DNA from: Candidatus Protochlamydia naegleriophila
GTDB lineage: Bacteria; Chlamydiota; Chlamydiia; Chlamydiales; Parachlamydiaceae
Length of the DNA stretch: 64,000 nt
Assembly: GCF_001499655.1 (NCBI RefSeq)
Contig: NZ_LN879502.1
Span: 620,001-684,000, forward strand
Direction: 5' to 3'
Shown: one piece after another, positions 45,820-55,206 of the stretch
How positions within the stretch are numbered: position 1 is the stretch's first letter
How the letters are laid out: the number at the start of each line of letters is the position of its first letter
Made by a program: the position numbers and the translations under genes
Notes under the pieces: generated by a model
Databases searched by the model: none
What the model saw: the letters and a program-made list of their open reading frames with translations, nothing else
Told to the model about the DNA's origin: nothing

Positions 45820-46560
45820 GAAAGGTTAGCTCCTGAAAATTATAATGCCGTAGAAAAAGACTGGAACGCATGCCAAGTTTGGACAATCAGAAGAAGTTAA
45901 ATGTTAGCTTTAAATTATAAAAAATGATCTTTCAATTTACAGAGAATATACTAATGCAGACTTATTCCTCAATCTTTTATTCATCAAATCGATGGGTAAA
46001 ATGATTGAAAATTGGATAGCAATGCCGATCTCGGGTGATCGGAAGCCTCTAGAAAAATTTAATTAATAGAAGTATAATTAAATAAAAAAGGATTGTTTTT
46101 ATTATTATTATTATTATAAATAATAATTTCATTATTAAAAATTTATTAATTTGTTGATAGCTCCTATTGCAAGAATCAGAGTGATGATGAGTCGTTAAAA
46201 TGTTATCGTTTCTCTTGGAATGGAAGCTTTGAAGCATTTGGCATGGAAAATTCTTGCTTATAGGAATAAAAACGGGTATTTTTTAGCCCATCATTTTTAA
46301 TGATAGTCTGATTTTTGAATGTTCAGTAGATAAAATTCAAATTCAGATGAATAGCAATCATCATTCGAGCGATTTTCCCCAACTCTATTTTTCTTAGAAA
46401 AGAACAGGATCTCTTCTTGAATTGAAAAGCTATTTAGCCGATTCTTGGCCCCATGGATTCTATTTAATTTAATAAAAAATGATTACTTAAGGGCTTGCGT
46501 AGTTGCAGATAGCTAAAAGATAGCGAATTTATAACGGTATTAACTTAAGAAGGGTAGGGA
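45820..46560. other. Large AT-rich intergenic region
   Basis: About 740 bases between divergent pcnB and glmM. It contains promoters of both and a (TAT)n microsatellite at 46100-46119. No gene is supported; a 62-codon ORF at 46049-46237 arises from the AT repeat. Confidence 0.5.
46100..46119. repeat. TAT trinucleotide microsatellite
   Basis: About six tandem TAT units in AT-rich intergenic DNA. Such tracts can vary in length by slippage. Confidence 0.8.
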
Positions 46561-47919
46561 ATGGAACGACCATTCAAGATATTTGGGACAGATGGCATAC
46601 GGGGACGTGCGAACAAGAGTCCTATGGTTCCAGAAATAGCATTGGCATTAGGTCGAGCAGCGGGCAAATTATTGAGGAGCAAGGGCAAGGCTCGAGTGGT
46701 CATTGGAAAGGACACGCGCTTATCCTGCTATGTATTTGAAAATGCCCTCATTGCAGGCCTTTGTTCAATGGGTGTTGACACTTTGATGGTGGGCCCTTTG
46801 CCGACACCTGGTGTGGCTTTCATTACGCGCGCTTATCGAGCTGATGCTGGAATTGTTATATCAGCCTCGCATAATCCTTACTACGACAATGGCATCAAAC
46901 TCTTTGATTCGCAAGGGTTCAAGCTTCCAGATAAGTGGGAAGCTGAAATGGAAGCGTTAATTGCGCGTAATGATTTCCAGGATAGCTTGCCGGACGATGA
47001 TGATATTGGAAAAAATACGAAGATCATCGATGCCGATGGGCGCTACATCGAATTTGTCAAAGCTACCTTTCCGCGCCGCATTTCTTTAAAGAACTTGACC
47101 GTCGTTTTGGATTGTGCCAATGGAGCCGGTTATAAGGTTGCTCCACTTGTTTTTCGCGAATTGGATGCAAATGTGTTTACCTATGGAACGTCTCCAAACG
47201 GTTTAAATATTAACAGCATGTGTGGATCGATGCACCCGGAAATGGCTCAAAAAGGAGTTATCGATCACCGGGCCGATGTAGGAATTGCTCTCGATGGAGA
47301 TGCCGATCGCGTAGTGATGATTGATGAAAATGCGCAAATTGTCGATGGAGATACGATGCTTGCCATTTGCGCAAGAGACATGCACAAGCGCAATCTTCTT
47401 AGGAATAATCGCGTTGTGGGTACTGTGATGAGTAATCTTGGTTTTATCAAAGCCATGGAAGGACTGGGGGTGGAAGTCATTCGTTCACAAGTAGGCGATC
47501 GATATGTGATTCAAGACATGCTGAAATACGATGCGAATCTTGGCGGTGAGCAAAGCGGCCACGTGATTTTCTTGGATCATAATACGACAGGCGATGGCCT
47601 TGTTTGTGCCTTGCAGGTTTTGCGCATCATGATTGAAACAGACTCAAAGTTGTCAGATCTTGCCTCTTTTGTTCGCCGCTATCCTCAAACCTGTATCAAT
47701 GTCAAGGTTTCTTCAAAGCCTCTTCTTGAAACGCTAGAGCGTTTAACAGAAGCCGTTGCACAAGTAGAAAAGACGTTGGGCGACTCTGGCAGGGTATTGA
47801 TCCGCTATTCGGGAACGGAAAATACGTGTCGTGTCATGGTGGAAGGGCCGAAGCATAAGCAGGTAATTCAATTGGCCAATAGTCTAGCGACGATTGTGAA
47901 AGAAGAGATTGGCGTATAA
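46561..47919 (+). CDS. glmM: Phosphoglucosamine mutase
   Basis: 452 residues. Converts glucosamine-6-phosphate to glucosamine-1-phosphate, supplying UDP-GlcNAc for lipid A and peptidoglycan. FGTDGIRGRAN is near the start, the phosphoserine loop is VISASHNPYYDNG, the metal loop is LDGDADRVV and the C-terminal phosphate site is IRYSGTENTCRV. A good ribosome site (AGAAGGGTAGGGA) precedes the ATG. A terminator hairpin and glmS follow. Confidence 0.96.
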   Translation: MERPFKIFGTDGIRGRANKSPMVPEIALALGRAAGKLLRSKGKARVVIGKDTRLSCYVFENALIAGLCSMGVDTLMVGPLPTPGVAFITRAYRADAGIVISASHNPYYDNGIKLFDSQGFKLPDKWEAEMEALIARNDFQDSLPDDDDIGKNTKIIDADGRYIEFVKATFPRRISLKNLTVVLDCANGAGYKVAPLVFRELDANVFTYGTSPNGLNINSMCGSMHPEMAQKGVIDHRADVGIALDGDADRVVMIDENAQIVDGDTMLAICARDMHKRNLLRNNRVVGTVMSNLGFIKAMEGLGVEVIRSQVGDRYVIQDMLKYDANLGGEQSGHVIFLDHNTTGDGLVCALQVLRIMIETDSKLSDLASFVRRYPQTCINVKVSSKPLLETLERLTEAVAQVEKTLGDSGRVLIRYSGTENTCRVMVEGPKHKQVIQLANSLATIVKEEIGV

Positions 47920-47937
47920 AAATTAGTAAAAGGGTCT

Positions 47938-47977
47938 AAAACCCGCTTGCTGCCTTCATAGATAGCAAGCGGGTTTT
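47938..47977. terminator. Strong hairpin between glmM and glmS
   Basis: AAAACCCGCTTGCT pairs perfectly with AGCAAGCGGGTTTT across a 12-base loop, 18 bases after the glmM stop. It suggests at least partial termination before glmS, or a control point of glmS expression. Confidence 0.8.
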
Positions 47978-48014
47978 AAAGCCTTAGTGAAAATAGTTTA
48001 AAAAGGTAGGCGTT

Positions 48015-49838
48015 ATGTGCGGGATATTTGGTTATATTGGGAAGAAAGACCCTATCAAAATGGTAATAGATGGTCTCAAACGCCTTGAGTATCGAGGGTA
48101 TGATTCTGCAGGGCTTGCGGGGGTTGAGAGCGGAAAAATTGTAGCTTGCAAGGAAGTGGGTAAAGTCTCTGCATTGGAGCAAGAGGTTCAAAAGAGCCAT
48201 CTCGCACCAGAGCTTGCCATTGCCCAGACGCGTTGGGCGACTCATGGTACGGTAACGAAGCTCAATGCCCATCCCCATTTTGATGCTCAACAATCCTTAG
48301 CACTTGTACATAATGGCATTATTGAAAACTACGAAGTCTTAAAGAAAAAACTGCAGGAAGTTGGGGTTCAATTTGTTTCTGACACAGACACTGAAGTCAT
48401 TGCCCATTTGATTGCTCATCACTATGAGGGCAATCTTCTAAATGCTGTCCAGAAAACGGTTGATGAGCTTAAGGGTGCTTATGCAGTGGCTCTTGTGCAT
48501 CGCGATTTTCCAGATCAAATCATTGCCATTGCCCATGAATGCCCTCTCGTCATCGGGATTGGAAACAATGAAGCCTTCGTTTCTTCAGATCCCAATGCCT
48601 TTGCCTTTTACACGCGTCAGGCCATTTACCTCTCCAATTCGGAAATTGCCGTGATTAAGGCCGATAGCCAACAGGTCTACAATACCAATCAGGAGATTAC
48701 CAAAGAGAGTCAGTTGATTGAGGGGGGTGTTGAGCAAATTTCTAAAGGAACCTTTGATCACTACACACTCAAAGAAATTTACGAGCAGCCGCAAGCTATT
48801 CGCAATGCCCTCTTATCGCGCTTTCTTCCTGAATATGGAACGGCTCTTTTTGAAGAGCTCGATTTTAACATGACTGATCTGCTGACTGTTGAGCGCATTT
48901 TGATTTTAGCTTGCGGAACATCATGGCATGCAGGCTGTGTAGCAGCGTATTTGATCGAAGATAAGGCTCGCATTCCGGTGCAAGTTGAGATTTCGTCAGA
49001 ATTTCGCTATAAAAATCCGCTTGTGCCTCCAGGAACCTTTGTCATTGCCATTAGTCAGTCTGGGGAGACGGCGGATACGATTGCAGCCGTGCGCGAGGTG
49101 AAAGCAAAAGGCGCGCGCGTGCTGGCTTTATGCAATGTGCATGGATCGACGCTTACGAGAGAAGCCGATAGTACGATCTTTTTGAAGGCCGGCGCCGAAA
49201 TAGGCGTGTGTTCGACTAAGGCGTTCACGAGCCAGGTAGTTGTATTAGCCTTGTTTACGCTTCTTCTTGCCAGGATGCGTCATATGAGCAAATCAGAGGG
49301 GCAAGACTTCCTCCATGCCCTACTCAAGCTTCCGGATCAAGTTCAGGCCGTATTGGACCAGTCTCATCAGATTGAAGCGATAGCCAAAAAGTACGCCAAG
49401 TACGATAACTTTTTTTATCTCGGCCGTCGTTATATGTTCCCAACTAGTTTAGAAGGGGCTTTGAAGCTGAAGGAAATCTCTTACATTAATGCAAATGGTT
49501 ATGCAGCCGGTGAAATGAAGCATGGCCCCATTGCCTTAATCAATGAAGAGTGTCCGACGGTAGCATTGTGCGCCAATCGGATGACATATGACAAGTTGAT
49601 CAGCAATCTGATGGAAATCAAGGCGCGTCATGGGAAAATCATTGCCATTGCAGAAGAGGGGCAAGATCAGATCGAAAGAATCGCCGATGATGTGATCTAT
49701 GTTCCAGCATCGATCGATGAGCTGGCATCGATTTTAACAACTGTTGTGACGCAGCTTTTGGCCTATTACATTGCTAAAGAAAGAGGGGCCGATATTGATC
49801 AGCCTCGCAATTTAGCAAAGTCGGTCACCGTCGAGTAG
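48015..49838 (+). CDS. glmS: Glutamine--fructose-6-phosphate aminotransferase
   Basis: 607 residues. Makes glucosamine-6-phosphate from fructose-6-phosphate and glutamine. Cys2 of MCGIFGYIG is the glutaminase nucleophile, HTRWATHG-like TRWATHGTVT and DTDTEVIAH follow, and two SIS domains (CGTSWHAGC; ISQSGETADT; VCSTKAFTSQ) carry the isomerase site, ending PRNLAKSVTVE. No glmS ribozyme-like leader was seen in the 95-base spacer, though the hairpin at 47938-47977 lies there. Confidence 0.97.
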   Translation: MCGIFGYIGKKDPIKMVIDGLKRLEYRGYDSAGLAGVESGKIVACKEVGKVSALEQEVQKSHLAPELAIAQTRWATHGTVTKLNAHPHFDAQQSLALVHNGIIENYEVLKKKLQEVGVQFVSDTDTEVIAHLIAHHYEGNLLNAVQKTVDELKGAYAVALVHRDFPDQIIAIAHECPLVIGIGNNEAFVSSDPNAFAFYTRQAIYLSNSEIAVIKADSQQVYNTNQEITKESQLIEGGVEQISKGTFDHYTLKEIYEQPQAIRNALLSRFLPEYGTALFEELDFNMTDLLTVERILILACGTSWHAGCVAAYLIEDKARIPVQVEISSEFRYKNPLVPPGTFVIAISQSGETADTIAAVREVKAKGARVLALCNVHGSTLTREADSTIFLKAGAEIGVCSTKAFTSQVVVLALFTLLLARMRHMSKSEGQDFLHALLKLPDQVQAVLDQSHQIEAIAKKYAKYDNFFYLGRRYMFPTSLEGALKLKEISYINANGYAAGEMKHGPIALINEECPTVALCANRMTYDKLISNLMEIKARHGKIIAIAEEGQDQIERIADDVIYVPASIDELASILTTVVTQLLAYYIAKERGADIDQPRNLAKSVTVE

Positions 49839-49965
49839 AATTGATTGCAAAGACTTAAGTAAACGGATTGAATTTCTCGTTAACCCGCAGTTCAGGTTGT
49901 AAGAGGGGATTCATTAGGCTCTTTTAAGCCTGTAAGACATTTAACATTATTAGCGAACGGACTCA

Positions 49966-51168
49966 ATGGAACATCAAAAAGGTAGTATATTAGGTGGCTC
50001 TCTCTTAGTCGCTGGAACGTCAATTGGTGGAGGGATGTTAGCCCTTCCCGTTTTAACAAGTTTGGCTGGCTTTATGCCTTCACTGGTCATTTATCTCTTA
50101 TGCTGGCTCTTTATGGCTAGTACAGGGCTGCTATTTTTGGAAATTTCGCAATGGATCAAGGGCGAGTCTAACATTATTACGATGGCGGAGACGACTCTTG
50201 GCAAGACAGGGCGTTACTTTGCTTGGGCAGTTTATCTTTTCTTGTTTTATTGCTTAACCGTAGCGTATATGGTTGGGTGCGGAAATATTGTGGTAGAGTT
50301 GTTTCAACACCGCATCCCCGATTGGCTTGGTCCGATTCTCTTTGTGATCGTTTTCGCTCCCTTAATACTGATTCCTACCGCTTGGGCGGGTCGATTAAAT
50401 GTTTGGTTAGTGGCGGGTCTCGCTCTTTCTTATCTCGGCTTTGTTTTGCTTGGATTTCGCTATGTCGACTTAGACCTTTTGCGCAACTATAACTGGTCCT
50501 ACTCCTTAATGGTTCTTCCCATCGCCTTTACTTCGTTTGCCTACCAAGGGATCATTCCAACTCTTGCAAGTTACATGCATCATGATGCCCCCTCGATTCG
50601 CAAGGCAATCTTGATTGGAAGCTTTATTCCCTTAATTGCTTATGTCATTTGGGAAGGATTAATTCTTGGTATCGTACCAACAGAGGGAGCTGGCGGATTG
50701 GCAGAAGCCTTAAAGAATGGCAACAATGCCGTTTATCCTCTTAAAAACTTTATCCAAAGCCCAGCCGTCTACTACGTTGGACAGTCTTTTGCCTTTTTTG
50801 CATTAGTGACTTCTTTTTTAGGCGTGACGCTTGGATTGAGAGACTTTCTGGCCGATGGGCTAAAGATTCACAAAGATGCAAAGGGTAAAATTATCTTAGC
50901 TTTATTAATTTTTACTATACCTCTCATGATTTCAGTCAGCTATCCCCATATTTTCTTAATAGCTCTCGACTATGCGGGTGGGTTTGGCGTCGCGCTATTG
51001 CTCGGATTGCTGCCTATCGTCATGACATGGGTTGGCCGCTATCACTTCAAGTGGATGGATCAGCCTCAATTGCCAGGGGGCAAAGTGGTGCTCATTTTGT
51101 TGGCCTTATTCGTTTTTTTTGAGCTGTTTAATGAAACGAAGCATTTGCTCGAAAGAGCCTTTGCTTGA
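49966..51168 (+). CDS. tyrP: Aromatic amino-acid permease (TyrP/Mtr, HAAAP family)
   Basis: 400 residues with eleven predicted membrane segments. The N-terminal GGSLLVAGTSIGGGMLALP and the segment LPIAFTSFAYQGIIPTLASYM are characteristic of TyrP/Mtr proton symporters for tyrosine or tryptophan. As I recall, tyrP follows glmS in Chlamydia trachomatis as well. A host-dependent bacterium would use it to import aromatic amino acids. A strong terminator follows. Confidence 0.92.
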   Translation: MEHQKGSILGGSLLVAGTSIGGGMLALPVLTSLAGFMPSLVIYLLCWLFMASTGLLFLEISQWIKGESNIITMAETTLGKTGRYFAWAVYLFLFYCLTVAYMVGCGNIVVELFQHRIPDWLGPILFVIVFAPLILIPTAWAGRLNVWLVAGLALSYLGFVLLGFRYVDLDLLRNYNWSYSLMVLPIAFTSFAYQGIIPTLASYMHHDAPSIRKAILIGSFIPLIAYVIWEGLILGIVPTEGAGGLAEALKNGNNAVYPLKNFIQSPAVYYVGQSFAFFALVTSFLGVTLGLRDFLADGLKIHKDAKGKIILALLIFTIPLMISVSYPHIFLIALDYAGGFGVALLLGLLPIVMTWVGRYHFKWMDQPQLPGGKVVLILLALFVFFELFNETKHLLERAFA

Positions 51169-51177
51169 AATAAAAAA

Positions 51178-51225
51178 TTAACCCGAAAAAGATTTTGAGT
51201 AGAACCTCAAAATTTTTCGGGTTAA
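51178..51225. terminator. Strong hairpin terminator after tyrP
   Basis: TTAACCCGAAAAA and TTTTTCGGGTTAA form a long stem extended by ATTTTGAG / CTCAAAAT around a 6-base loop, with one unpaired base. It begins 9 bases after the tyrP stop. Confidence 0.85.
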
Positions 51226-51255
51226 TCGGCAGATTCCTAAGAATCCACCTTCACA

Positions 51256-51274
51256 CTCTCCCTTTTAGGGAGAG
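51256..51274. terminator. Short hairpin downstream of the Gly/His-rich gene
   Basis: CTCTCCC and GGGAGAG pair around TTTTA. It lies 66 bases past the minus-strand stop at 51340 and could end that transcript. Confidence 0.5.
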
Positions 51275-51339
51275 CCAATTGATCCCTTTTTTAGCAGACC
51301 AACTGTAAATTAGCTATTTTGGTAATAAATACCTGCTTC

Positions 51340-51750
51340 TTAGTCTCCGTAGTAGTATTGGCTATAAGGATAATAATAGGTGCTATCGCTATCGTAATAA
51401 GGAGAATAACTGCCTCCGTAATAATAGCTAGGGTAAGAGGTATAGTAAGGGTATCCAAAACCAACACCATAATATCCTCCACCATATCCATCCCAGTGAC
51501 CATGATGATCCCAATCTCCGTGATGCCAATCTCCCCCACGATGATCCCAACCTCCTCGACCCCAATTGCCATGGCCGCCATCAAAATGGCCACCACCCAT
51601 GTGACCGCCATGACCACCACCGCCACCTATATGACCGCCGCCGCCATGACCACCGCCACCACGAGCATGAATTTCATTAAATCCCGCAGGGATGAGGAAA
51701 AGCGCTAAGAAGAAGGTACCCATTAAAAAACTTTTTAATGCACGGTACAT
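51340..51750 (-). CDS. Exported Gly/His/Tyr-rich protein
   Basis: 136 residues. A signal peptide (FLMGTFFLALFLIPAGFNEIHA) is followed by a glycine/histidine-rich stretch (repeated GGGHGG units, residues 31-75), then Asp/His/Trp-rich and finally a tyrosine-rich part (SYYYGGSYSPYYDSDSTYYY). The bias resembles metal-binding or structural surface proteins rather than an enzyme. GGAGGTTATAT precedes the ATG. Function unknown; the family is not recognised. Confidence 0.75.
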   Translation of the reverse strand: MYRALKSFLMGTFFLALFLIPAGFNEIHARGGGGHGGGGHIGGGGGHGGHMGGGHFDGGHGNWGRGGWDHRGGDWHHGDWDHHGHWDGYGGGYYGVGFGYPYYTSYPSYYYGGSYSPYYDSDSTYYYPYSQYYYGD

Positions 51751-51770
51751 ATAACCTCCTTATAAAATAA

Positions 51771-51927
51771 GTGACCACTTTTGCTCCTAGCCAACAATAC
51801 ATTTACTTGCTGTCTACTAAGAGCATCACAACAAAATAAATGCAATAGAAGTGCCAACTTGCTAATGTTGAAGTTATTAACACACTTCAACTGTTTCACT
51901 TCAAATAGACTAAGAAAAAGTGGTCAC
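51771..51927. repeat. 157-base segment bounded by perfect 12-base inverted repeats
   Basis: GTGACCACTTTT at 51771-51782 is exactly inverted at 51916-51927 (AAAAGTGGTCAC). Inside, GTTGAAGT (51867-51874) and ACTTCAAC (51884-51891) form another hairpin. It lies just upstream of the Gly/His-rich gene. A miniature mobile element or a regulatory structure are both possible; no target duplication is evident. Confidence 0.55.
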
Positions 51928-51938
51928 GAATCGCGCTT

Positions 51939-52064
51939 CACGTATCAGTGAGGGGCGAATGGGGGTAGATCTATATTTTATATCCTGTAAAGCTCTAGCT
52001 TGGAGCTACAACTCTACAATCGCTTAACTTTAGATCTACCCTCTTTCGCCTCTCTAATACGTGG
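51939..52064. repeat. 126-base imperfect palindrome
   Basis: The arms 51939-51972 and 52032-52064 match over about 33 bases with roughly five mismatches (CACGTAT...GTAGATCT against AGATCTAC...ATACGTG). The loop contains GCTC-TAGCTTG-GAGC. As RNA it would fold into a long stem. It starts 12 bases after the previous element. Confidence 0.55.
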
Positions 52065-52332
52065 TTTTTAATTCACCTTGTTAATTACTTTTAACCTCCT
52101 ATATTTTTATTATAGTAATAATTAATTGTTTTGTCAAATTAAAATTATAATATAACGATAATCGCTGATTTTTAGTTGTTTACGTTGCTGTTTTATTTAG
52201 ATAGTTATTGGAGTTTTTTTAATTAGTATTGATTTTTGTTTATGAGTCTATTCTAGAATAGCCAGAGTATTTTATTTTCGAGATCGTGAAGTCAAGGATC
52301 AAAAAGATCCTTGACCGAAAGAATCAATGACC

Positions 52333-53217
52333 TTAAGGCTTGCGCAGAGCCGCAACGCCAGTGGCAAAACCGGGCTGATTGTGGTAGTAGATTCTCAGAC
52401 CGGAATTTTTTAAGCCTCCCACAAGTGTATGGCTGCCTTGAATGTTATCTTTACAAACAGTATAGGTACACCCATTATAGAAGGGATTTTCTGAATCGCC
52501 AACAGAGTTCGTTTTAAAGTGTTGTGCCAAAATACAAGCGGTAGATTCTATTATCTCAGGAATTTCGTAGCCGATTAGTTTTTGTTGAGCAAGATTAGCG
52601 ATCATAGCTTGATGTTCAGCATAGTTTTTACTTCTGCTATCAGGAAGGAGATCATTTGTCATCAGCACCCATTGCGATTGATCAATTGTCTTATCTCCTC
52701 CTTCGGCAAGAACAGGGGGCCAAAGGTATCCTTTATCATAACCCGCATCACTAGTTGGAAAATATTTTTTGGCCAGCTCTCCAAGGTTTTTTAAGGTGAG
52801 TTGCCCATTAAGAGTTTTAGGAAGCCTCACAAGCATAAGACTATCTTTTGCACTTTTTCCAGGAAATAGGTTTTTGAATTTTTTGCAGTCCTCAATAAAA
52901 GCATCGAAAGGTAAAGATGAAAATTCTTCTTTAGTGTCTTCGTTTTTTATCACATCTTTCCCAAAATATTTAGCCCATTTACTATTGCCGAAAGCTATTT
53001 CATTATACATGGCGATCTTCCATACAATAGGCTGGCTTGCTAATTGTTTCCACTGCTTGCTAACACAACAAATTGTGCTAAGTGTAGCGAGATTTAAGTG
53101 AGAAAAAACTTCTAAAACAAGTTCATCTGGTATTGCTTTAATAAGATCTTGTTTTTTTTCATCAGAATTTTGAATAGCTACATAGTTGATTTTATTATTA
53201 TCTACTGTTGAAAACAT
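52333..53217 (-). CDS. F-box domain protein, candidate secreted effector
   Basis: 294 residues from ATG 53217 (AAGGG upstream); the longer frame to 53280 begins in AT-rich DNA. Residues 28-70 match the eukaryotic F-box: IPDELVLEVFSHLN, then STICCVSKQWKQLAS. F-box proteins link substrates to SCF ubiquitin ligases, and bacterial ones are injected into host cells to redirect them. The C-terminal 220 residues carry no repeat such as LRR or ankyrin and are not recognised; they may bind the target. No signal peptide, as expected for type III secretion. Confidence 0.75.
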   Translation of the reverse strand: MFSTVDNNKINYVAIQNSDEKKQDLIKAIPDELVLEVFSHLNLATLSTICCVSKQWKQLASQPIVWKIAMYNEIAFGNSKWAKYFGKDVIKNEDTKEEFSSLPFDAFIEDCKKFKNLFPGKSAKDSLMLVRLPKTLNGQLTLKNLGELAKKYFPTSDAGYDKGYLWPPVLAEGGDKTIDQSQWVLMTNDLLPDSRSKNYAEHQAMIANLAQQKLIGYEIPEIIESTACILAQHFKTNSVGDSENPFYNGCTYTVCKDNIQGSHTLVGGLKNSGLRIYYHNQPGFATGVAALRKP

Positions 53218-53358
53218 GCTAACCCTTTGTTTATTATTTATAATCACTAATATTATAAAAATAATTTTATTTAATTTCAATTATAATTTTTATGATTTAA
53301 ATTTTATATTTAACAAAAGTTTAACGTTTATTATTCGAATTCTTTCTTTAGAGAAGAT

Positions 53359-54327
53359 TTAATCTAAAGCTTTCCAAGCATGCTCAATCATCTTTTCGAG
53401 AGAGTATTGAGGATGCCAGTTCAATGCTTTGGCAGCCTTACTTGCATCGGCCAATAAAATTGGAGTATCCCCAGGGCGTCGCTCTCCTTCGATTGTCTGA
53501 ACAGTCTTTCCCAAGACTTTTTCGACGGTTTGAATAACTTCTCGGACGCTGAATCCTTTGCCGTTTCCCAGATTGTAATGGCTTGAGGAGTGTCCGGCAA
53601 GAAGTTCTTCCAAGGCTGTAATATGAGCGCGGCCTAAATCCTCTATGTGGATGTAGTCCCTGATACACGTTCCGTCGGGGGTCGGATAATCAGTCCCATA
53701 AATTGTAATCGACCCATTGTCTTTTTTCAGGCTCTTGAGAATAAGAGGTATGAGGTTGGATGTTCTGGCCTGATAATTCTTGATTTTCCCTTCGGGGTCG
53801 CCGCCAGCCGCATTGAAGTAGCGCAGGCATGAATAGCGCAGGCCATAGGCCGTTTCAAAGTCGCGTAGAATTTTTTCTACCATCCATTTGCTTTCCCCGT
53901 AAGGATTGAGGGGGTGGCAGGGGTGCTCCTCATTGATCATGGGAGTCAAAGGCTCACCGAAAAGAGCGGCCGTAGAGGAAAAGATGAATGTTTTGATCTG
54001 ATGGCGGATCATTGCCATCAAGAGGTTGAGTGTATTGGCGACATTGTTTTGATAGTATTTGGCTGGATCATAAACCGATTCGCCCACATCGATGTAGGCT
54101 GCAAAATGCATAACTGCATCGATGGAGTGCTGTTCAAAAAATTGATTGAGAAAAACCGTGTCGGCAATATCGCCTTGTACAAAGGTGCCATAAAGAACAG
54201 TTTCTGCTCGTCCGCGACTTAAATTATCGATGACGATGGTTTGATAACCCGCCTGGTTGAGCATTTTATTGACATGGGAGCCAATGTAGCCCGCTCCGCC
54301 TACGATGAGAATGGTTTTACTTTTCAT
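53359..54327 (-). CDS. galE: UDP-glucose 4-epimerase
   Basis: 322 residues. Interconverts UDP-glucose and UDP-galactose with bound NAD. The Rossmann motif VGGAGYIGSH is at residues 8-17, the catalytic region NPYGESKWMVE carries the YxxxK pair, and RYFNAAGGDPEG and GDTPILLADASKA follow. ATG 54327 was preferred over a TTG at 54357 because it gives the normal N-terminus, though neither has a strong ribosome site. Confidence 0.93.
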   Translation of the reverse strand: MKSKTILIVGGAGYIGSHVNKMLNQAGYQTIVIDNLSRGRAETVLYGTFVQGDIADTVFLNQFFEQHSIDAVMHFAAYIDVGESVYDPAKYYQNNVANTLNLLMAMIRHQIKTFIFSSTAALFGEPLTPMINEEHPCHPLNPYGESKWMVEKILRDFETAYGLRYSCLRYFNAAGGDPEGKIKNYQARTSNLIPLILKSLKKDNGSITIYGTDYPTPDGTCIRDYIHIEDLGRAHITALEELLAGHSSSHYNLGNGKGFSVREVIQTVEKVLGKTVQTIEGERRPGDTPILLADASKAAKALNWHPQYSLEKMIEHAWKALD

Positions 54328-54377
54328 GAGTGTATTGTTGGCTATCGGTTTTAGCAAAGTCCGTTTGAGTATTTTCT

Positions 54378-54393
54378 ATACAAAGTACCTGAA
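54378..54393 (+). repeat. Third copy of the ATACAAAGTACCTGAA repeat
   Basis: ATACAAAGTACCTGAA is identical to 36585-36600. It lies upstream of galE. Only the one arm is seen here. Confidence 0.6.
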
Positions 54394-54627
54394 TAATTGG
54401 CTTTTGAGCAATGTGAAAGCTAAATTTTTCTATGCATTCTTAAGCCCTTACCCTTCGCCAATCGATTTTAAAGTTGGAAAGCGGGTTTGGATAGCCAGCC
54501 TTTTAAAAAGCGATTTTCATTGTAAAATATTCAAATAAAGTTTTTAAAAAGGTTTGGTTATATAAAAAATAAAGAGCAGATGTTCACAGACTTAGGCAGT
54601 GAGTGTCTCTGATTATTGGAGGTTTAA

Positions 54628-55146
54628 ATGATTTTTAATACTATTCAAGATCGCTTTCATGTTTATTATGCACAGCTGCCTGCGAATACACTTCCCTCAA
54701 TGTTTCGCAGCGCGTTGTATTCTTTTTCGATTTCTTTCATTATAGGGAGCATTGATTCCAGAACAATTCAGCTGACTCGCCCTTTAATCACGGCAGGGGC
54801 AGCTGCTCTAGCGACTTTGATTCATGCCTTAACCAATCCGTTTTTTAATTATATCTTTGAAAATCAGAGAATTAAATGGCATCAAGAGACCATTCGATTC
54901 ATCATCGATGTCACGGCTACGAGCTTATTGGTCAGGCAGGCTGCGGCCTTCAAAGTGCAAGAATTGGTCTTTCAAAAAGCGGCTTTTTGGTTCATGTCGA
55001 CCCATGTAGCAAGACTTGGAATAGATTTGACCATCAGCTGTATTGGGGCATTGGATGAGGAAGCCGTTACTCACGCAAGAAATTGGCTTGGTACTTGGGG
55101 AATTAAATTTGACACGGACGATAATTCTACCTATTTAGTTGTGTGA
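54628..55146 (+). CDS. Small membrane protein, paralogue 1 of a tandem pair
   Basis: 172 residues, not recognised. Several hydrophobic segments (SFSISFIIGSI, TAGAAALATLIHALTNPF). It is clearly related to the next gene: both share RSALYxF near 27, ALASLIHALxxPxFN near 60, a RWYQE/KWHQE segment near 85 and a C-terminal GI/VxF...N/STxLVx. GGAGG precedes the ATG. Function unknown. Confidence 0.72.
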   Translation: MIFNTIQDRFHVYYAQLPANTLPSMFRSALYSFSISFIIGSIDSRTIQLTRPLITAGAAALATLIHALTNPFFNYIFENQRIKWHQETIRFIIDVTATSLLVRQAAAFKVQELVFQKAAFWFMSTHVARLGIDLTISCIGALDEEAVTHARNWLGTWGIKFDTDDNSTYLVV

Positions 55147-55206
55147 GTGGCATGTTACTGCAATGGAGTCAAAAGATGCATTGCATAGATCAAAAATGGT
55201 GCATAC

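Larger units (their letters stand above)
51751..52332. other. Intergenic region with two inverted-repeat elements
   Basis: Holds the elements at 51771-51927 and 51939-52064, then AT-rich sequence. No gene is visible on either strand. Confidence 0.55.

Noticed and set aside
46049-46237. 62-codon ORF with an Ile-rich stretch
   Set aside because: It is produced by the TAT microsatellite and AT-rich DNA.
47920-48014. glmS ribozyme
   Set aside because: The spacer is only 95 bases and holds a simple hairpin; the ribozyme core is not visible.
51319-51708. 129-codon plus-strand ORF over the Gly/His-rich gene
   Set aside because: Low-complexity Thr/Ile/Met-rich shadow of the opposite-strand gene, which has a signal peptide and ribosome site.
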